NCBI RefSeq assembly: GCF_024868665.1
Contig: NC_079914.1
Span: 7,530,310 to 7,594,309, forward strand
DNA: 64,000 nt
Direction: 5' to 3'
Source of the DNA: Triplophysa rosa
Lineage: Eukaryota > Chordata > Actinopteri > Cypriniformes > Nemacheilidae
This document shows positions 46,922 through 58,420 of the stretch, piece after piece; positions within the stretch are counted from its first letter, which is position 1, and the number at the start of each line of letters is the position of its first letter. The notes below the pieces were generated by a model. That model saw nothing but the letters and a program-made list of their open reading frames with translations. It ran no database searches and had not been told where the DNA came from. The position numbers and the translations under genes are program-made.

Positions 46922-47668
46922 CTTGGAGTCGTTTTTCACGCTTCGGTGTCATTTGAGCCTTTTATTCAGAATACGGTTAAGACATCCTCTTTCCATCTGA
47001 GAAATATAGCTCGCTTACGTCCTTTGTTGTCCTTTTCAGTTGCTGAGAGGTTGATCAATTCTTTTGTGTTTTCACGTATTGACTATTGTAATGGTCTTCT
47101 TGCTGGATTATCTAAAACCTCAATTAACAAACTACAATGTGTACAAACTACGGCTGCTAGAATTCTGTCTGGAGCCATGTCTGGTGATCATGATTCTCCT
47201 GTATTGGAGTCTTCAAACTGGCTCCCTGTCATGCACCGTATTGATTTTAAAATCCTTATTTGTAACATTGAAGGCTTTGCACGACCTGGCTCCTCAGTAC
47301 CTGTCTGATCTGTTATTGCCTTACATACCATGTCGAAATCTGCGTTCTTCTCAGTGTGGTCTTTTAGATGTTCCCAAGACACGGCTTTGCTCCATGGTTG
47401 ATAGAGCATTCTCCTCATATGCTCCTAAGGCCTGGAACTTTCTCCCGGCTGACATCAGGGAGGCAAATTCACTAGCGACTTTAAATCTCTTCTTAAAACA
47501 TTTTGTTTTAGGATTGCTTTTACTTGATTGGATTATTATTGTTTTTGTTGAGTTGTTGTACAAAATGTTGTCATTGTGTTGTTTTACCTGATGTGATGTC
47601 TGCTGTGAAGCACTTTAAGAAAGCAACTTTTAATGGCGCTATGTAAAATAAATGTATTATTATTATTG
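46922..47668 (+). pseudogene. L2/CR1-type LINE, 3' end of ORF2
   Basis: A 5'-truncated LINE. The conceptual product carries the C-terminal region typical of the L2/CR1 (Jockey superfamily) reverse-transcriptase ORF: SSFHLRNIARLRPLLSFSVA, then FSRIDYCNGLLAGL, then SSNWLPVMHRIDFKILI. After a frameshift near 47262-47270 it continues ALHDLAPQYLSDLL through PKAWNFLPADIRE. The 3' tail (actttaagaaagcaactttt...gtaaaataaatgt) ends in a short (att)n run, as usual for this clade. It is dead by truncation and frameshift. Confidence 0.9.
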
Positions 47669-48172
47669 TAACTCAATTAGTGTTTATTTTGAAGGATCAT
47701 GTTAGCATAGTTTCTGTGCTTGATGCACATTTTCAAAAATGATATAAACAGTGTTCAAAGAGTATATTTATGTTACAAAAAGTATTCTATTATATAAACA
47801 TTTAGCATATTTACGAAATACCGATACAAGTGGTGTTTACATTTAAATGTTGCAAGAAATGTATTGATAATTTTTTAGTTTTTGCATATGTTTTATATAC
47901 TGTACATTATATAGGGTGTACATCAAAAACTAGAGCAGATATGTTTGCGTTCTTGCTTTGCACACAGATGTGTGTTCGTAGGAGTATATCTGCAGGGCAG
48001 CTGCGTCTAAACTGCCCCCATTCTTACAGGATGTGACATGGCTGTCGGAACGTATGCTCATCATTCATATGCTACACAGAACGCACTTCAACACACAAAC
48101 TCAACACACAGACTGCTTTAGTTATTACATGAAATGTTGAATAGTCTCTCTATAGGCTATACTATACCAACG
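47669..48172. other. Non-coding, nothing recognised
   Basis: No splice-bordered exon. The frame at 47830-48036 is not protein-like. Confidence 0.5.
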
Positions 48173-48747
48173 CCATCTCAAGAGAATTTGTGACATTGTC
48201 ACAAAATGTAATCTATTAATTTGTGTTCATAGACACAAATTTCCCCTTTCTTACGTGTCACGATTTCTAAATTTGACATATTTTAATATGAGGTATCTTT
48301 CTTATGTATAAATGTACATCAACGCAATCTGATGGGAATTCGTACCTATTTTGTGACTTCCTACAATCTCATTTGCATGTTTTATTAGGAATTGATTTTG
48401 CCCCGTGACGTCAGGTTTAGGGGCGGGGTTAGGGTGGGCCTTTACCGTTGCTTTGCCAGCTCGTAAAAATTTGTGCGTTTCAGCAAAATTAGCCTTTGCG
48501 GCTGTGATTTTAGGGTTTGGGATGGGGTATGGTGTTGGTAAGCTAACTCCCTAAATATGTACGACTTCCTTTTAAATCTGGTTATAATTTTATACACATG
48601 CAGTCTGTGTATTGAAAGTCGTTCTGAGCGACACGAAAAAAGTTTGTGCTGACTGAAACAAAAAAAGGGGGTAATTCGTGTCCATGGACACGAATCGATA
48701 GATTCTAAATTTCGTGCCTATATGCCACGAAATGCCTTGAGACTGGG
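48173..48747. mobile_element. MITE-like element with acacgaa palindromes
   Basis: The left end tctcaagagaatttgtgaca and the inverse of the right end (tctcaaggcatttcgtggca) form imperfect terminal inverted repeats. Inside are a near-palindrome around 48221-48243, the GC-rich phrase ggtttaggggcggggttagg, and a perfect 22-bp palindrome at 48674-48695. No coding capacity. Confidence 0.6.
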
Positions 48748-49018
48748 TTGTGAATACACACATACTTTACCACACTATAAGGACAACGATTGTGATGCTT
48801 TGCTAATTATTGTCACAATAATACCAGTGTCTGCTTTGTTGATCATTTTTGATATTATTGTTAAAGATAATTGAAACAAACGTGCTAGACAACACTAGAC
48901 ATTTCAATACTTTTTATTTCCTTTTTCTTGCTTCTTTCCGTTTTCTTTATGTATTTGACAGCTGCTTTTTCCAATGTGACTAACAGTCCATTCAAAGTAC
49001 ATTTTTATCACATATATG
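48748..49018. other. Non-coding, AT-rich
   Basis: Nothing recognised; leads into the microsatellite. Confidence 0.5.
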
Positions 49019-49175
<157 letters not shown>

Positions 49176-49179
49176 ATAG

Positions 49180-49460
49180 AAGAACATATAGCGGAGGTCT
49201 TCGCTGGCAGACGTCTCATTGTGCTCAGGGTTAAATATAACCGAGCGAAACCTCTGAAGCAAATCTGATCTGAAATGCAGGCAAAGTCGAGTGTACGCAG
49301 CTGTCGGCAGAAGCATGTATTTTTTAAAGGCTGCCCCTAATGACTCGAGACAGTTGGCAATTACGTAACGCACACTTTTAAGGGCACTACGGTGCAGCGC
49401 AGCCGTCCCTGGCCCATGTAATATGTGTTGGAGGACGCTGGCCCCTAACCAACATGAGAA
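49180..49460. promoter_or_regulatory. Enhancer-like conserved-noncoding candidate
   Basis: A balanced block with cctaatgactcgagac, ggcaattacgtaacg and ggcccatgtaatatg. It is read by several long frames only because stops are scarce next to the microsatellite. Confidence 0.3.
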
Positions 49461-49843
49461 CGACAACACGTACCCGGGGGGAAAGAAAGAAAGATGGGGT
49501 GATAGACTGACAGACAGATAGAGAGAGAGAGTTAATGTGAAATGCACAAACACACAACCACTGTAGCCTTATTCTAGAAATGACTGATTCTTGTAAACCT
49601 TTAAAAATCTGACCTTTCAAAAGGATTTTCCTTTGTGTGTTTAATGTAGTCATCTTGATTCAGTTATATTAAATAATATTTTTTACGGTAATGAAAACAG
49701 TTCATTTGAATGCTACCACAATATCTGACTTCCTCAGACAATCATTTCATTATTTATAACTGAATAAGATTTTGCTAATGTTCATAAGCATACATATGAG
49801 TGCATGTCTCCACCCAGAGTCTACATATTATTATTTTATATGG
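49461..49843. other. Non-coding, nothing recognised
   Basis: Short (gaga) run near 49520-49530; otherwise AT-rich. Confidence 0.5.
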
Positions 49844-50069
49844 TCGCTGTCCTTCCGAAAACTTGTAGTCCAAATTCGCTGTTTTTCAGGAAATGGAAAA
49901 AACGTTGTCATTTTTTGAATAATTAAATACTCGGTTGTCAAAGTTGACAAGCACTTTTTAATACGTTTTATTGGTTAGATATTTGCAAAACCCAGTGATA
50001 AACATAAAGGGTGACTAATAATAATGATTTAAGTAAAAAATGAAAATGTTTCAGAAGGACAGCAGCGAT
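49844..50069. mobile_element. Short MITE, copy 1 of a local pair
   Basis: The left end tcgctgtccttccgaaaac is mirrored by gtttcagaaggacagcagcga at the right, with a 3-base indel. The interior (caggaaatggaaaaaacg, caaagttgacaagcactttt, ttattggttagatatttgca) is shared almost word for word with 60774-60954. Confidence 0.75.
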
Positions 50070-50261
50070 TTCTAATAATACTACAATCCACCACACCAAT
50101 AGACACATAAAAAATGTTTAGTAGCTGTTAACTATTTGTGACCCTGTCTGTGAAAACCAGGCTAAAGTCTCAAAATGGAATTATTAGATGGTGAACATCA
50201 AAGTTGGATTTTAACCTTTCGTTTCACTACGATTTCAATCTTTGACATGGCCGGCTTTGAC

Positions 50262-50440
50262 ATTAAAGGGATACTTCACCCAAAAATGAAAATTCTGTCA
50301 TCATTTACTCACCTTCGAGTTGTTACAAATCTGTACAAATGTCTTTGTTCTGATGAACACAGAGAAATATATTTGGAAGAATGCTTATAACCAGACAGAT
50401 TTTGCCCCCCATTGACTCCCATAGTAGGAAAAAATACAAT
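50262..50440. repeat. Foldback MITE-like repeat, left half
   Basis: attaaagggatacttcaccc and tctgtcatcatttactcacc start the element. It ends after the ccattgactcccatagtagg centre, so the right arm is missing. Confidence 0.82.
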
Positions 50441-50986
50441 GGTAGTCCCTTTAAAGACATTGGTATTACATACATTTTTACATGATATGTTTACAGTACA
50501 TAAGGTTCTTTATGTTATGTAGGATGATTTTATGTAGAAAATGACGTTAACTGGTCACATTTTGCCCCTTCCCCAAAAAAGCCCCTTGGTCCTGCGTTAG
50601 CATGTTTGAAGAGTTTAAAGAATGTTGTTCCTATTTGCTTGCTATTTTTCAGATTTAATGTTGTGAAATTGATTCTAATGTCTAAGCATAAATGAAGTTT
50701 GTGTTAATCTAATGAAGGCCAGATGATGGTCAGTTTTCTTCCGCTGTTTTCATTTCAAACATACATGAATGTCATAATGTATCAGTGCTGTTTTCAATTG
50801 ACAACCAACCAACCATCCAACAAACTGAATTAACTGGACTGCGCTCAAATGTACCGTAGCGTAATTGATGATAATTTGATTAATAAGAATGTGATGTGCT
50901 GTACATTCATAAAGAGCAATCACAACATTTAATCGGGTCATGATCAGAAATGTATTGATCTGATCTGTATCATTTTTTGTTGTGGA
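50441..50986. other. Non-coding, nothing recognised
   Basis: AT-rich; the last bases (50979-50986) are the left target duplication of the following hAT element. Confidence 0.5.
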
Positions 50987-51708
50987 TAGGGCTGTCACGA
51001 TTATTAAATAATCGTCTCATTGCGATTGTTTGACCTCATCGCGATGGTTTCAGATCATCGCGATTATTGCACATCTCTATAGAAGACACTAGGGGGAGCT
51101 GTAGTGTATCTGCATATTGCATATTTTAGTGTATATATTGTTACTAAAGCATGGTAATACTTGTAAAATGTACCACCACAACACAATCACTTAAAAAAAA
51201 AAAAACATATACAAATTACCTGCAGTACAATTTAATCAAATTTAATTTAATTTAAGCAAATCTCAGTGTGAAAACCAGTCTACCAAAATCTCATTAACAC
51301 ACAAGTAAAATTTAATTGTAGCCTTGCAAGTGAGAAAAAAACAGACTAGAAGCTTTTCTATGACTGATAGTATTTTAATGGTGGCTTCAATTCACTCCTG
51401 ATCAATTTACTTCATTTACAAGTATTTTGCGGTTGTATTATTGACAGGTAAAAGCCTAAACATTAAATATATGATGACCCAATTTTTTCTGATGTATTTC
51501 CAAGAAAAAAACATAGTCTTGTATTCAGAACAATATGGTCGTTTCAATCGCTGAATCAAAAATGCATGAGAATTAAATGTCAAAGCTCAAAAACAGACAA
51601 TTAATCTTCATAATCGCCAAAGCCCTAAAACAGACAATTAATCGCCATAATCGCAATGATTTATTAGACAATTAATCGTCAATCAAATTTCATAATGTGA
51701 CAGCCCTA
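50987..51708. mobile_element. Non-autonomous hAT element, 722 bp
   Basis: Terminal inverted repeats are TAGGGCTGTCACGATTA at the left and ...taatgtgacagccctA at the right. A perfect 8-bp target duplication GTTGTGGA lies at 50979-50986 and 51709-51716. Sub-terminal ataatcgc / attaatcg words repeat near both ends, as is usual for transposase-binding regions of hAT elements. No open transposase frame. Confidence 0.95.
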
Positions 51709-51779
51709 GTTGTGGATATTAATTTTAATAGTATATTAATAGTATATCTAATAGTAGAGATATTCGTTGGTAGAGTATA

Positions 51780-52460
51780 AATATAAAACAGAACTGTTAT
51801 CTATTTGAGCCTCCAAGCGAACACGGCGAGATAAAAATCATCCCATTTCATTTAGAGGCGCCATACGTTCTCCCATATCATTCCAAAGACAACATCATAT
51901 TTCCTTATTTACTTCCATCACATGCCAGTGATATTTACCCAGGCATAAATAATAATCCATTTTTGAAATGTTAATGAGCCATGGGAAGAAAAGCCTCTGG
52001 CGATTCATCGTCAACAATAGAGAAATATGGCATTCAGCTTTACAATGGCTGAAATACAGCCCCCATTTGCATTTCTGTTGACAAATTATCGGTAGTATGG
52101 AAATATGTCTCTGGAAAACACGGCAGAGTTTGTCTCCTGCTCTGCTTCAAATCATTTGTAAATTCAGACTGGATTACCTCCCTTTTCTGTGCCATAAAAA
52201 ACCTGCAGATATCACGAGTGGTGAAAGGGTTGTCAAACTGGTTTCTAATCTATGACGGGGATTTAAATAAATCTTGAATCGCGTTTCATCCTCAACCCTT
52301 CCCCTGCCGCGTCTCTCCCCCTCTGCTTTTCAAGACGATCATTTCTTCAGGAGCTTTGGCTAAGTGAGATTCATTCCTGAATCATAAATAACTTGGAACA
52401 AGTTTCCGGAGGGCCCTGTAGCTGCGGCGCGGCGGTCGCGTGGGTCAGGCTTTTATTTCC
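51780..52460. promoter_or_regulatory. Long enhancer-like conserved-noncoding candidate
   Basis: The longest such block: about 680 bp of non-repeat DNA with the texture of a deeply conserved enhancer. It holds gaaatgttaatgagccatgg, tttgcatttctgttgaca, ccaggcataaataataatcc and tgaatcataaataac, ending in a CpG-rich tip (gctgcggcgcggcggtcgcg, 52423-52442). No frame is open across it. Confidence 0.4.
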
Positions 52461-53498
52461 TTCTGTCAGTTTGCGATCCTTTCTTTGTTTTAATAAGTGG
52501 CAAGCAGTCAGAGCAATATAATCAGAATATATATGATGTAACAGGGAATTGTAGACTACTTAAGTAGACTATTGACTTAAGCAATGTGACATATACTCCA
52601 ACATGGATACCATACAAGTGTGTAATATTTACTTTTAATTTGGACAGCATGTTAGTCCAATCTAGTAAAAACATACCGTTTTTTTGGACATTGTACCATG
52701 GTAATATCGAGGGTATATGTGTACCAATAGAAATGCATTTGCGTTTTTTGTTACTGATACCATAGTATTGGCACAGTGCTTTATCATTTAGAGATATACT
52801 GTATAAATATGTGATGTAAGTTTAAAAGTCATGAAATAAAACAATTTTGGCTAACTGACACCTAAAGGTTCATAAAAAAGGTTTAAAACGTTTAGCAGAT
52901 ATTGGTATTTAACATTTGCAGTTATTCTTGCGTTTTCAGATTTTTGCCCTCTATGTCCTCTAGTATCAAAAATAAATAATGATTTATGTCTGTGACATGA
53001 CTAAATTCTATTGAAGCATATTAAAAATGAGCCTGAATTTATGTGCATTTTCTGATTTTATGTCCCAATATCTTAGGATACACCGTTATCACTAATACAC
53101 AGACACAAATAACCTAAAAACAACTTTGTGACTTGTTAAAATATGTGTTTATTTTCTTAAGATGATGCTATAATAGTATAGAAGTTTTCTTTTGGTTTTC
53201 TGTTTTGCCCACAAATCTGTTTAGAGATTAAACTTTGTACACATCAAAATTTCATTACAAAACCTCTGCACAAATCTAAGGTATTAGAAATACTGTATAG
53301 AGTGGACATAAACCCATTCAACTTCAGCTGGACGACATGCTGTTTATTTGAATTAGTTGGATATGCTTTTTCGGTGACAGGGCTTGCTGTGTCTTGTGGT
53401 CTCCTGAGGGAGGATTATAAATAAATTTCCTTTTACAAACTAGTGTAAACTTGCTAATACGCATCCCAACAGAATTGTCAACTTTGGGCTCTATGCTC
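52461..53498. other. Non-coding, AT-rich
   Basis: Includes the dispersed ccatggtaat / accatagtatt words near 52690-52770. No gene. Confidence 0.45.
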
Positions 53499-54290
53499 TT
53501 AAAGGGATAGTACATCAAAAAATGAATATTCTGCTATCACTTAATGTCCCGTTTTTCTTCCAAATTACCAATGAGTGCTTTTACATGCACATGTTTACAT
53601 TTCTTAATCCGAGTATTCTTAATAATCTGGTAACGTGTAAGGTCATGTGTAAACGCATAAAACTGTTTTCTTCGGGGAAATGTCATAAACGGCATAAGCA
53701 AAAAACGCTCGGCAGAGGTAGTTTTTTGCCCATTTCCCCGAATTCGTGCTGCATGTAAACACCTTTACCGGTTTTCTATAAGTTTTGTTTATGTGCGCAT
53801 GCCTGACTCCGTAATAGTAAAAGTACCAAACGGAAGTAACAGTAAAATAGCGCATAAAAGTCAGCTCTCGAATCATGCAGTTGATGTTGAAATGGCAAAA
53901 TGAAAAACTATTGTTGCATTTGCAGGTACTGCGAACATGAGAAGAGATATAAAAATACAGCTTCTGAAAGATTTCCCGCAGCATTTTTATTACTAGATGG
54001 ACTATGGTGACGTTGCTTCACACGAGAAACCTGAGAAGTCTCAAATGTCCATGTAAACGCGGTTTTCTGCATAGCCGGTTTATTAAAATGCTTGTAAATG
54101 CGAAAAAGCAGGTTTATTTTATAAGATGATTTTTGATAGATACCCGTTTATTTTGTGCATGTAAATGCACTCAATTATGTCTAATTTCACTGATGTAAAG
54201 CCTGCCGAACTTTTATACTCTTTTAAATGTGCATTTTAGCAGCTCAACAGCTCCAGTCCCCATTCACTTTCATTATATAAAAAATGTATA
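53499..54290. repeat. Foldback-repeat copy split by a MITE
   Basis: The left part is cttaaagggatagtacatca then aaaaatgaatattctg (53499-53570). After the inserted MITE, the right flank continues with ccccattcactttcattata (near 54260), which fits the family centre. The copy is diverged. Confidence 0.6.
53573..54172. mobile_element. 600-bp MITE nested in the foldback repeat
   Basis: The left end gagtgcttttacatgcaca is mirrored at the right by ttgtgcatgtaaatgcactc (18 of 19 positions). AAT flanks both sides, a possible 3-bp duplication as made by PIF/Harbinger-type elements. Internal words catgtaaac/gtttacat recur near both ends. Minus-strand frames here are not genes. Confidence 0.75.
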
Positions 54291-54559
54291 GGTGAATAAT
54301 ATTATGGATATTCTGAAAATACAGAAAAATCAAATATTACAAGTGTTCGGTTAGTACCGTTGAAAAAAAAAATCTGTTTGGTTTTTCTTCTACACTGACC
54401 TAATGAAGCCAGAATACATTAAAATCAGCTCATAGCTCTTCATCTTTAGAAGCTCAATCGTCTCTTTAAACACAGAAATAACTGATAAAGCTGGTTAAGT
54501 TTGTGAGAGGCACTTGAATTTTGCACATATTACTATACCAGCTGAGAACGAGCCACAAG

Positions 54560-54770
54560 GCACTTCATGGCTATCACGCCAGACACTTGTTAAAGCGTAG
54601 CTTTGGATTCATCAATGCCTGTGAATAATTATATGTCCAAAAGACGAACTTAAACGTCGCTTTGACTGCCAGATGTGGTAAACCGAGCTGAAGGCTTTGA
54701 CAAGCTTGACAGTGCTTTGACGTTAATCTGACTGCTGTGTAATATTTCGTATCACTGTGTTTGTATTCAC
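54560..54770. promoter_or_regulatory. Enhancer-like conserved-noncoding candidate
   Basis: Compact and motif-dense: cttggattcatcaatgcctg, gaataattatatgtcc and gcctttgacaagcttgacag-like phrases. No coding signs. Confidence 0.3.
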
Positions 54771-55359
54771 ATTTAATTACTTCATTAGTTATGCTGTAAT
54801 AAAGATATAATTACATTGTCATTACATTGTAGTAAAGATTTTTCTTCTTGGACCACATTTTTTAAGGATTTTACTCATACGTCCAGGCTACAGGGTAAAG
54901 AGACACACACACACACATGCTCAATAAATGGGGAATGTTAGTCGTGACCTCACACAAAGCTGGGTGCGAATACGGAGGGTGTTAAACAGCTGTTTACATT
55001 GACCACTTCTGGGAGCATTACTGTAGGTAGCATGGTTGTGACTAGCCGATTCTATTGAACATGTGCACACGGCATATTATATGTCACTTGAGTCTATTCA
55101 TCAGATTTTTGGATTGAAATCTATTTGATTTTGAAAGTTTTTTATATGCAGCTGTTGAATGGACAATGCTCACTGCTGCCCAGTTGCATGCTGGGATTGT
55201 GTTTTCATTATAAAAACAATTCATGGACAGATCTTTAAATACATTTTTGAATTGAAAATCAACATTTTAAGCAAACCGTTTATTTTTGGTCATTCAGTTT
55301 GTTCGATGTTCAAACAACATTCAGGTTGTTTGAAAAGTATAGGCAGTGTATTGGCTCAG
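54771..55359. other. Non-coding, nothing recognised
   Basis: (CA)n at 54904-54917. The frame at 55159-55365 has no splice context or resemblance. Confidence 0.5.
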
Positions 55360-55880
55360 AGCTAACGACTTTAGCAAATCTGACAGATCTTTTCATCTGT
55401 GAATTATAATAATAATAACAACGATAATTATAATGGCAGTCACATCACTGTTTGCGTACTGTCATTGCAACATTTCCCATCCTATAAACCGCTCTAGTGA
55501 ATTAATGCAACTGCCTTTTTCATTACAGCAAGGTACCTTATTTGCTTGAATTGCAGGCGCAGAACGCAAGAGTCATTCATGTAATTTCTTGGATGGTACC
55601 CAGAACCCACATTATTGCATAAAATACTTCAACTCAAGCAGGTAAATGGAACAAAACTTACACTGTGAGCCATTAGCGAACGACATAATTCCCAACGTTT
55701 TTATTCAACGTACATTGAGAAAATACTTATGCAATATTTGCACAGCCGCCGCGTTTGCACTCAGTGTGAGTCCCTGACATCACTTATGGATTTGAATGTC
55801 CCGCGTGATGTATTTACAGTATAAAGATGACCTTATGAATTAATGTTTATCCAGCTATAAATTCATCTAGTGTGTCTAAA
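55360..55880. promoter_or_regulatory. Enhancer-like conserved-noncoding candidate
   Basis: Contains acgataattataatggcag, gtgaattaatgcaactgcc, gcgaacgacataattccc and cagctataaattcatc. A pyrimidine-rich tract before cattacagcaagg (55523-55535) resembles an acceptor, but no matching donor-bounded open segment was found. Confidence 0.3.
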
Positions 55881-56240
55881 AGAACATATGGTGCAGAATA
55901 TCAGCGGTATAATTCACACGGTCTTGTTACAGGTCACTGCCTGTTAAACATGTATGATAATCTGTTCATTTAAATGTGGAGGCATGCGGTGCATATGGAT
56001 GCATTTGTGTGTGCGAACTGGGTCACTATAGATAGAGAATCGGCATAATAATGTACAGACGGTAAACTCTTTGATTCCTCAAATGCAAAGTTTTTTTAAT
56101 AGGTTCTCACAACAATTTATTATTTATTATATTATGTATTGACTAATGTGTTGTACAGTAGGCTATATAATAATAGATACATTTATGAAATTCCAGTTAT
56201 TAGCACTTGCATTTGTTTTTATTTAAAAATGATTGAAACT
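55881..56240. other. Non-coding, nothing recognised
   Basis: AT-rich. Confidence 0.5.
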
Positions 56241-56646
56241 TAAAGGAGCAGTTCACCCAAACATAAAAATTCTGTCAACATTTTCTCACCCTCCAGTTGT
56301 GCCAAATCTGTTTAAATTTCTTTATGATAAACACAGAAAAAGATATTTGGACGAATGCTGGAAACCAAACAGTTCTTGGCCACCTTCGACTACCATAGGA
56401 ACATTTACAATGGAAGTCAAAAGTGTCGCAGAACTGTTTGCTTTCCTACATTCTTCAAAATATCTTCTTTTGTGTTCAACAGAACAAAGAAATTTACAAA
56501 GCAATTTCTCCTACTATGGTAGTCAATGGTGGCTAAGAACTGTTTGGTCACAAGCATTCTTCCAAATTTCTTTCTCTGTGTTCATCAGAACAAAGAAATT
56601 TAAACAGATTTAGAACAACTTGAGGGTGAGTAAAAACTCTCCCTTT
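56241..56646. repeat. Foldback MITE-like repeat, longest copy
   Basis: About 400 bp with both arms: left ttaaaggagcagttcaccca, right gagggtgagtaaaaactctc. Stretches of the two arms (for example ctaccataggaac...ctactatggtag and caaatctgtttaaatttctt...aagaaatttaaacagattt) are inverted copies that could form a very long hairpin. Open frames on both strands (56233-56613 plus, 56322-56504 minus) are due to this symmetry. Confidence 0.88.
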
Positions 56647-56970
56647 CACAAGTTTGACAAAAACAATGTTAAACACAATTTGTGTTTCTGTGCCATCGCC
56701 ATTAAATGCTTTATTAAAGCATTAAAATAGTTGTTTTCCATTTACATCATATTCTATATCGGGATGCAATTTAAATCTGTACGTGTATGTATTCATTTTA
56801 CAGAAAACTTTTATGTCGAAATCGAACAATTTCAGCAGTCAGTCAGGTATGATTGTGTTTTTTGTTAATCCATCATCATGTCAGCCATGCAACCACACGT
56901 CAGATCGCTCCATCTCTCTGTTCCTAGTGTCTGAGCGTGAGAAGAGGTGATTTGATGTGACGTTGCGGGC

Positions 56971-57156
56971 ATGTCTGCTCCAATATCCCGAACGTTCCTC
57001 AAACTTCAGCAGCGATCACAGAATTTCTCCTCGCTCAGATCAACCGTTATTCTCCGTGTCGCCCTTCAGGGAAAAATCAATCCGGTTTGCTGTAACTCGG
57101 GTATGTATTTCTACAGCACGAGACGACACGTTGCACTGTCGAATATTGAAGTGCAG
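56971..57156 (+). CDS. Candidate first coding exon, presequence-like N-terminus
   Basis: ATG at 56971 in a fair Kozak context (gcgggcATGt), in a locally CpG-retaining stretch with tgacgttg just upstream. The open frame starts MSAPISRTFLKLQQRSQNFS. In 62 codons it has many Arg, Lys, Ser and hydrophobic residues and no acidic residue until codon 60. That is typical of mitochondrial presequences. A donor-like GTGCAG|gtattt follows codon 62 in phase 0; a stronger-looking alternative donor (ACTCGG|gtatgt) ends at 57100 in phase 1. I do not recognise the protein. A chance frame is possible. Confidence 0.35.
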
Positions 57157-57425
57157 GTATTTTAACATAGTAACATAACAAAAATATATACTATATTCTG
57201 CATATTAATCAGAGATTTGTGTAGAAAGCTGTGTGTGATATTATGCTAAAGATTAGTAAAAGATTAAGCATTTTCTACAAATTTAGATTTACGTATTCTT
57301 AAATGTTTACCTAAACTCTTTATGTTGGTATTTCTGTTAAATCTGCCATTATTCACAATCCAAGGTTTTACCTTTTCAAAAAGGTTCTTCTTGAAAAGCT
57401 TAAGCTAGGCCTGTTTCTTTTCCAG

Positions 57426-57464
57426 ATGTACAGAAGATGGCATTTGGTAGATGTGGGTTCACAG
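57426..57464 (+). CDS. Candidate second coding exon (39 bp)
   Basis: An excellent acceptor (ggcctgtttcttttccag) and a donor (TTCACAG|gtaggc) bound exactly 13 codons. In the phase left by codon 62 of the previous exon it reads MYRRWHLVDVGSQ. In the phase left by the alternative donor at 57100 it reads DVQKMAFGRCGFT plus one base. Both are open, so the frame is undecided. Such short exons are uncommon, which lowers confidence. Confidence 0.28.
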
Positions 57465-57700
57465 GTAGGCCTGTGACATCAGCAGACATAAGAGTCATTC
57501 TAGCGGGTTCATCCGCCTGGGAGTTTTTTTTTTGTATGGCGTGCCTCCATATCGCCTCGGCTGACCCCCTCCAAGTACAGCCTTTGAGGTTCCTCTGGGG
57601 CTTAAAAATACCCTTCGCCAAATTCTCTCTCGCTGGCTTCGGATGGCGGGCGATTTTGTGCAGTGAGCTTTCCACATAAACAGTGGCGTTTCCCCCCTCC
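57465..57700. promoter_or_regulatory. Enhancer-like candidate after the small exon
   Basis: GC-balanced non-repeat DNA; long frames on both strands reflect composition. If the exons are real, this is intronic. Confidence 0.28.
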
Positions 57701-57899
57701 TTTTTCCTTTCACGATTTGGAACAAGAGAGGTCCAAAAATATCAGGTGTGAACAGAGAACACCAGTGTGCTCACCTCCATCTGTAACGGATGTCTTTCCT
57801 AAAACGCTGGCAGCACATTAAGAGGAATATAAAGTAAACACACCTACATGTTTACTTGCAGTATGTGTCTAAACTGGGACATTCTATAGACTATATATT

Positions 57900-58420
57900 G
57901 TTTCTATATACATTAGTAGTTATAACCCGAACCTACACTCTTACCCTAACTTTTAGCATTTTTACCATAGAAAACGTTATTTACTTTTACAGTGTTTTGA
58001 CAAATGTGGGCGTCCCCAAAGGAGGTTTTGCTCACTTTCCTCACCTTTGGGTACAAATTGGTGCTTGAATATGGTTAAGTAGACCACGCCCCCCACACGC
58101 ACATTAGGTTTCTATACATTGTAGTGACTTTCCAAAGACACAATGACTTTTATACTGTAAACACTGTAAACCCTCACTCTCAGATATTTTTAAATAAGCA
58201 TCATTTAGCATATTTAATAATCAGGTTTAACCCTAGGCGCTAAAAGAAAACGTTTGAACCGGTTTTCACACTATTTATTCAATTTTATAGTGTTTTTATT
58301 TACAATAATGTATATTCCCCAATGGGAGGTTTTGCTTGGTTTTGTCTTGTTTTGCTCACTTTTGGGTACAAACTTGTCCCCAAAATATAGTTAAGTGGGT
58401 ACACACACGAGCACACGCAC
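57900..58420. repeat. Two diverged copies of one dispersed repeat
   Basis: Copy 1 (about 57900-58110) and copy 2 (about 58250-58420) share the order caaatg-ggaggttttgctc, cacctttgggtacaaa / cacttttgggtacaaa, and atatggttaagt / atatagttaagt-gggt. The family name is unknown to me. Confidence 0.6.

Noticed and set aside
47064..47591. A 175-codon plus-strand frame.
   Set aside because: Its start is out of frame with the LINE product and its middle is the frameshifted LINE ORF; it is part of the L2/CR1 remnant, not a host gene.
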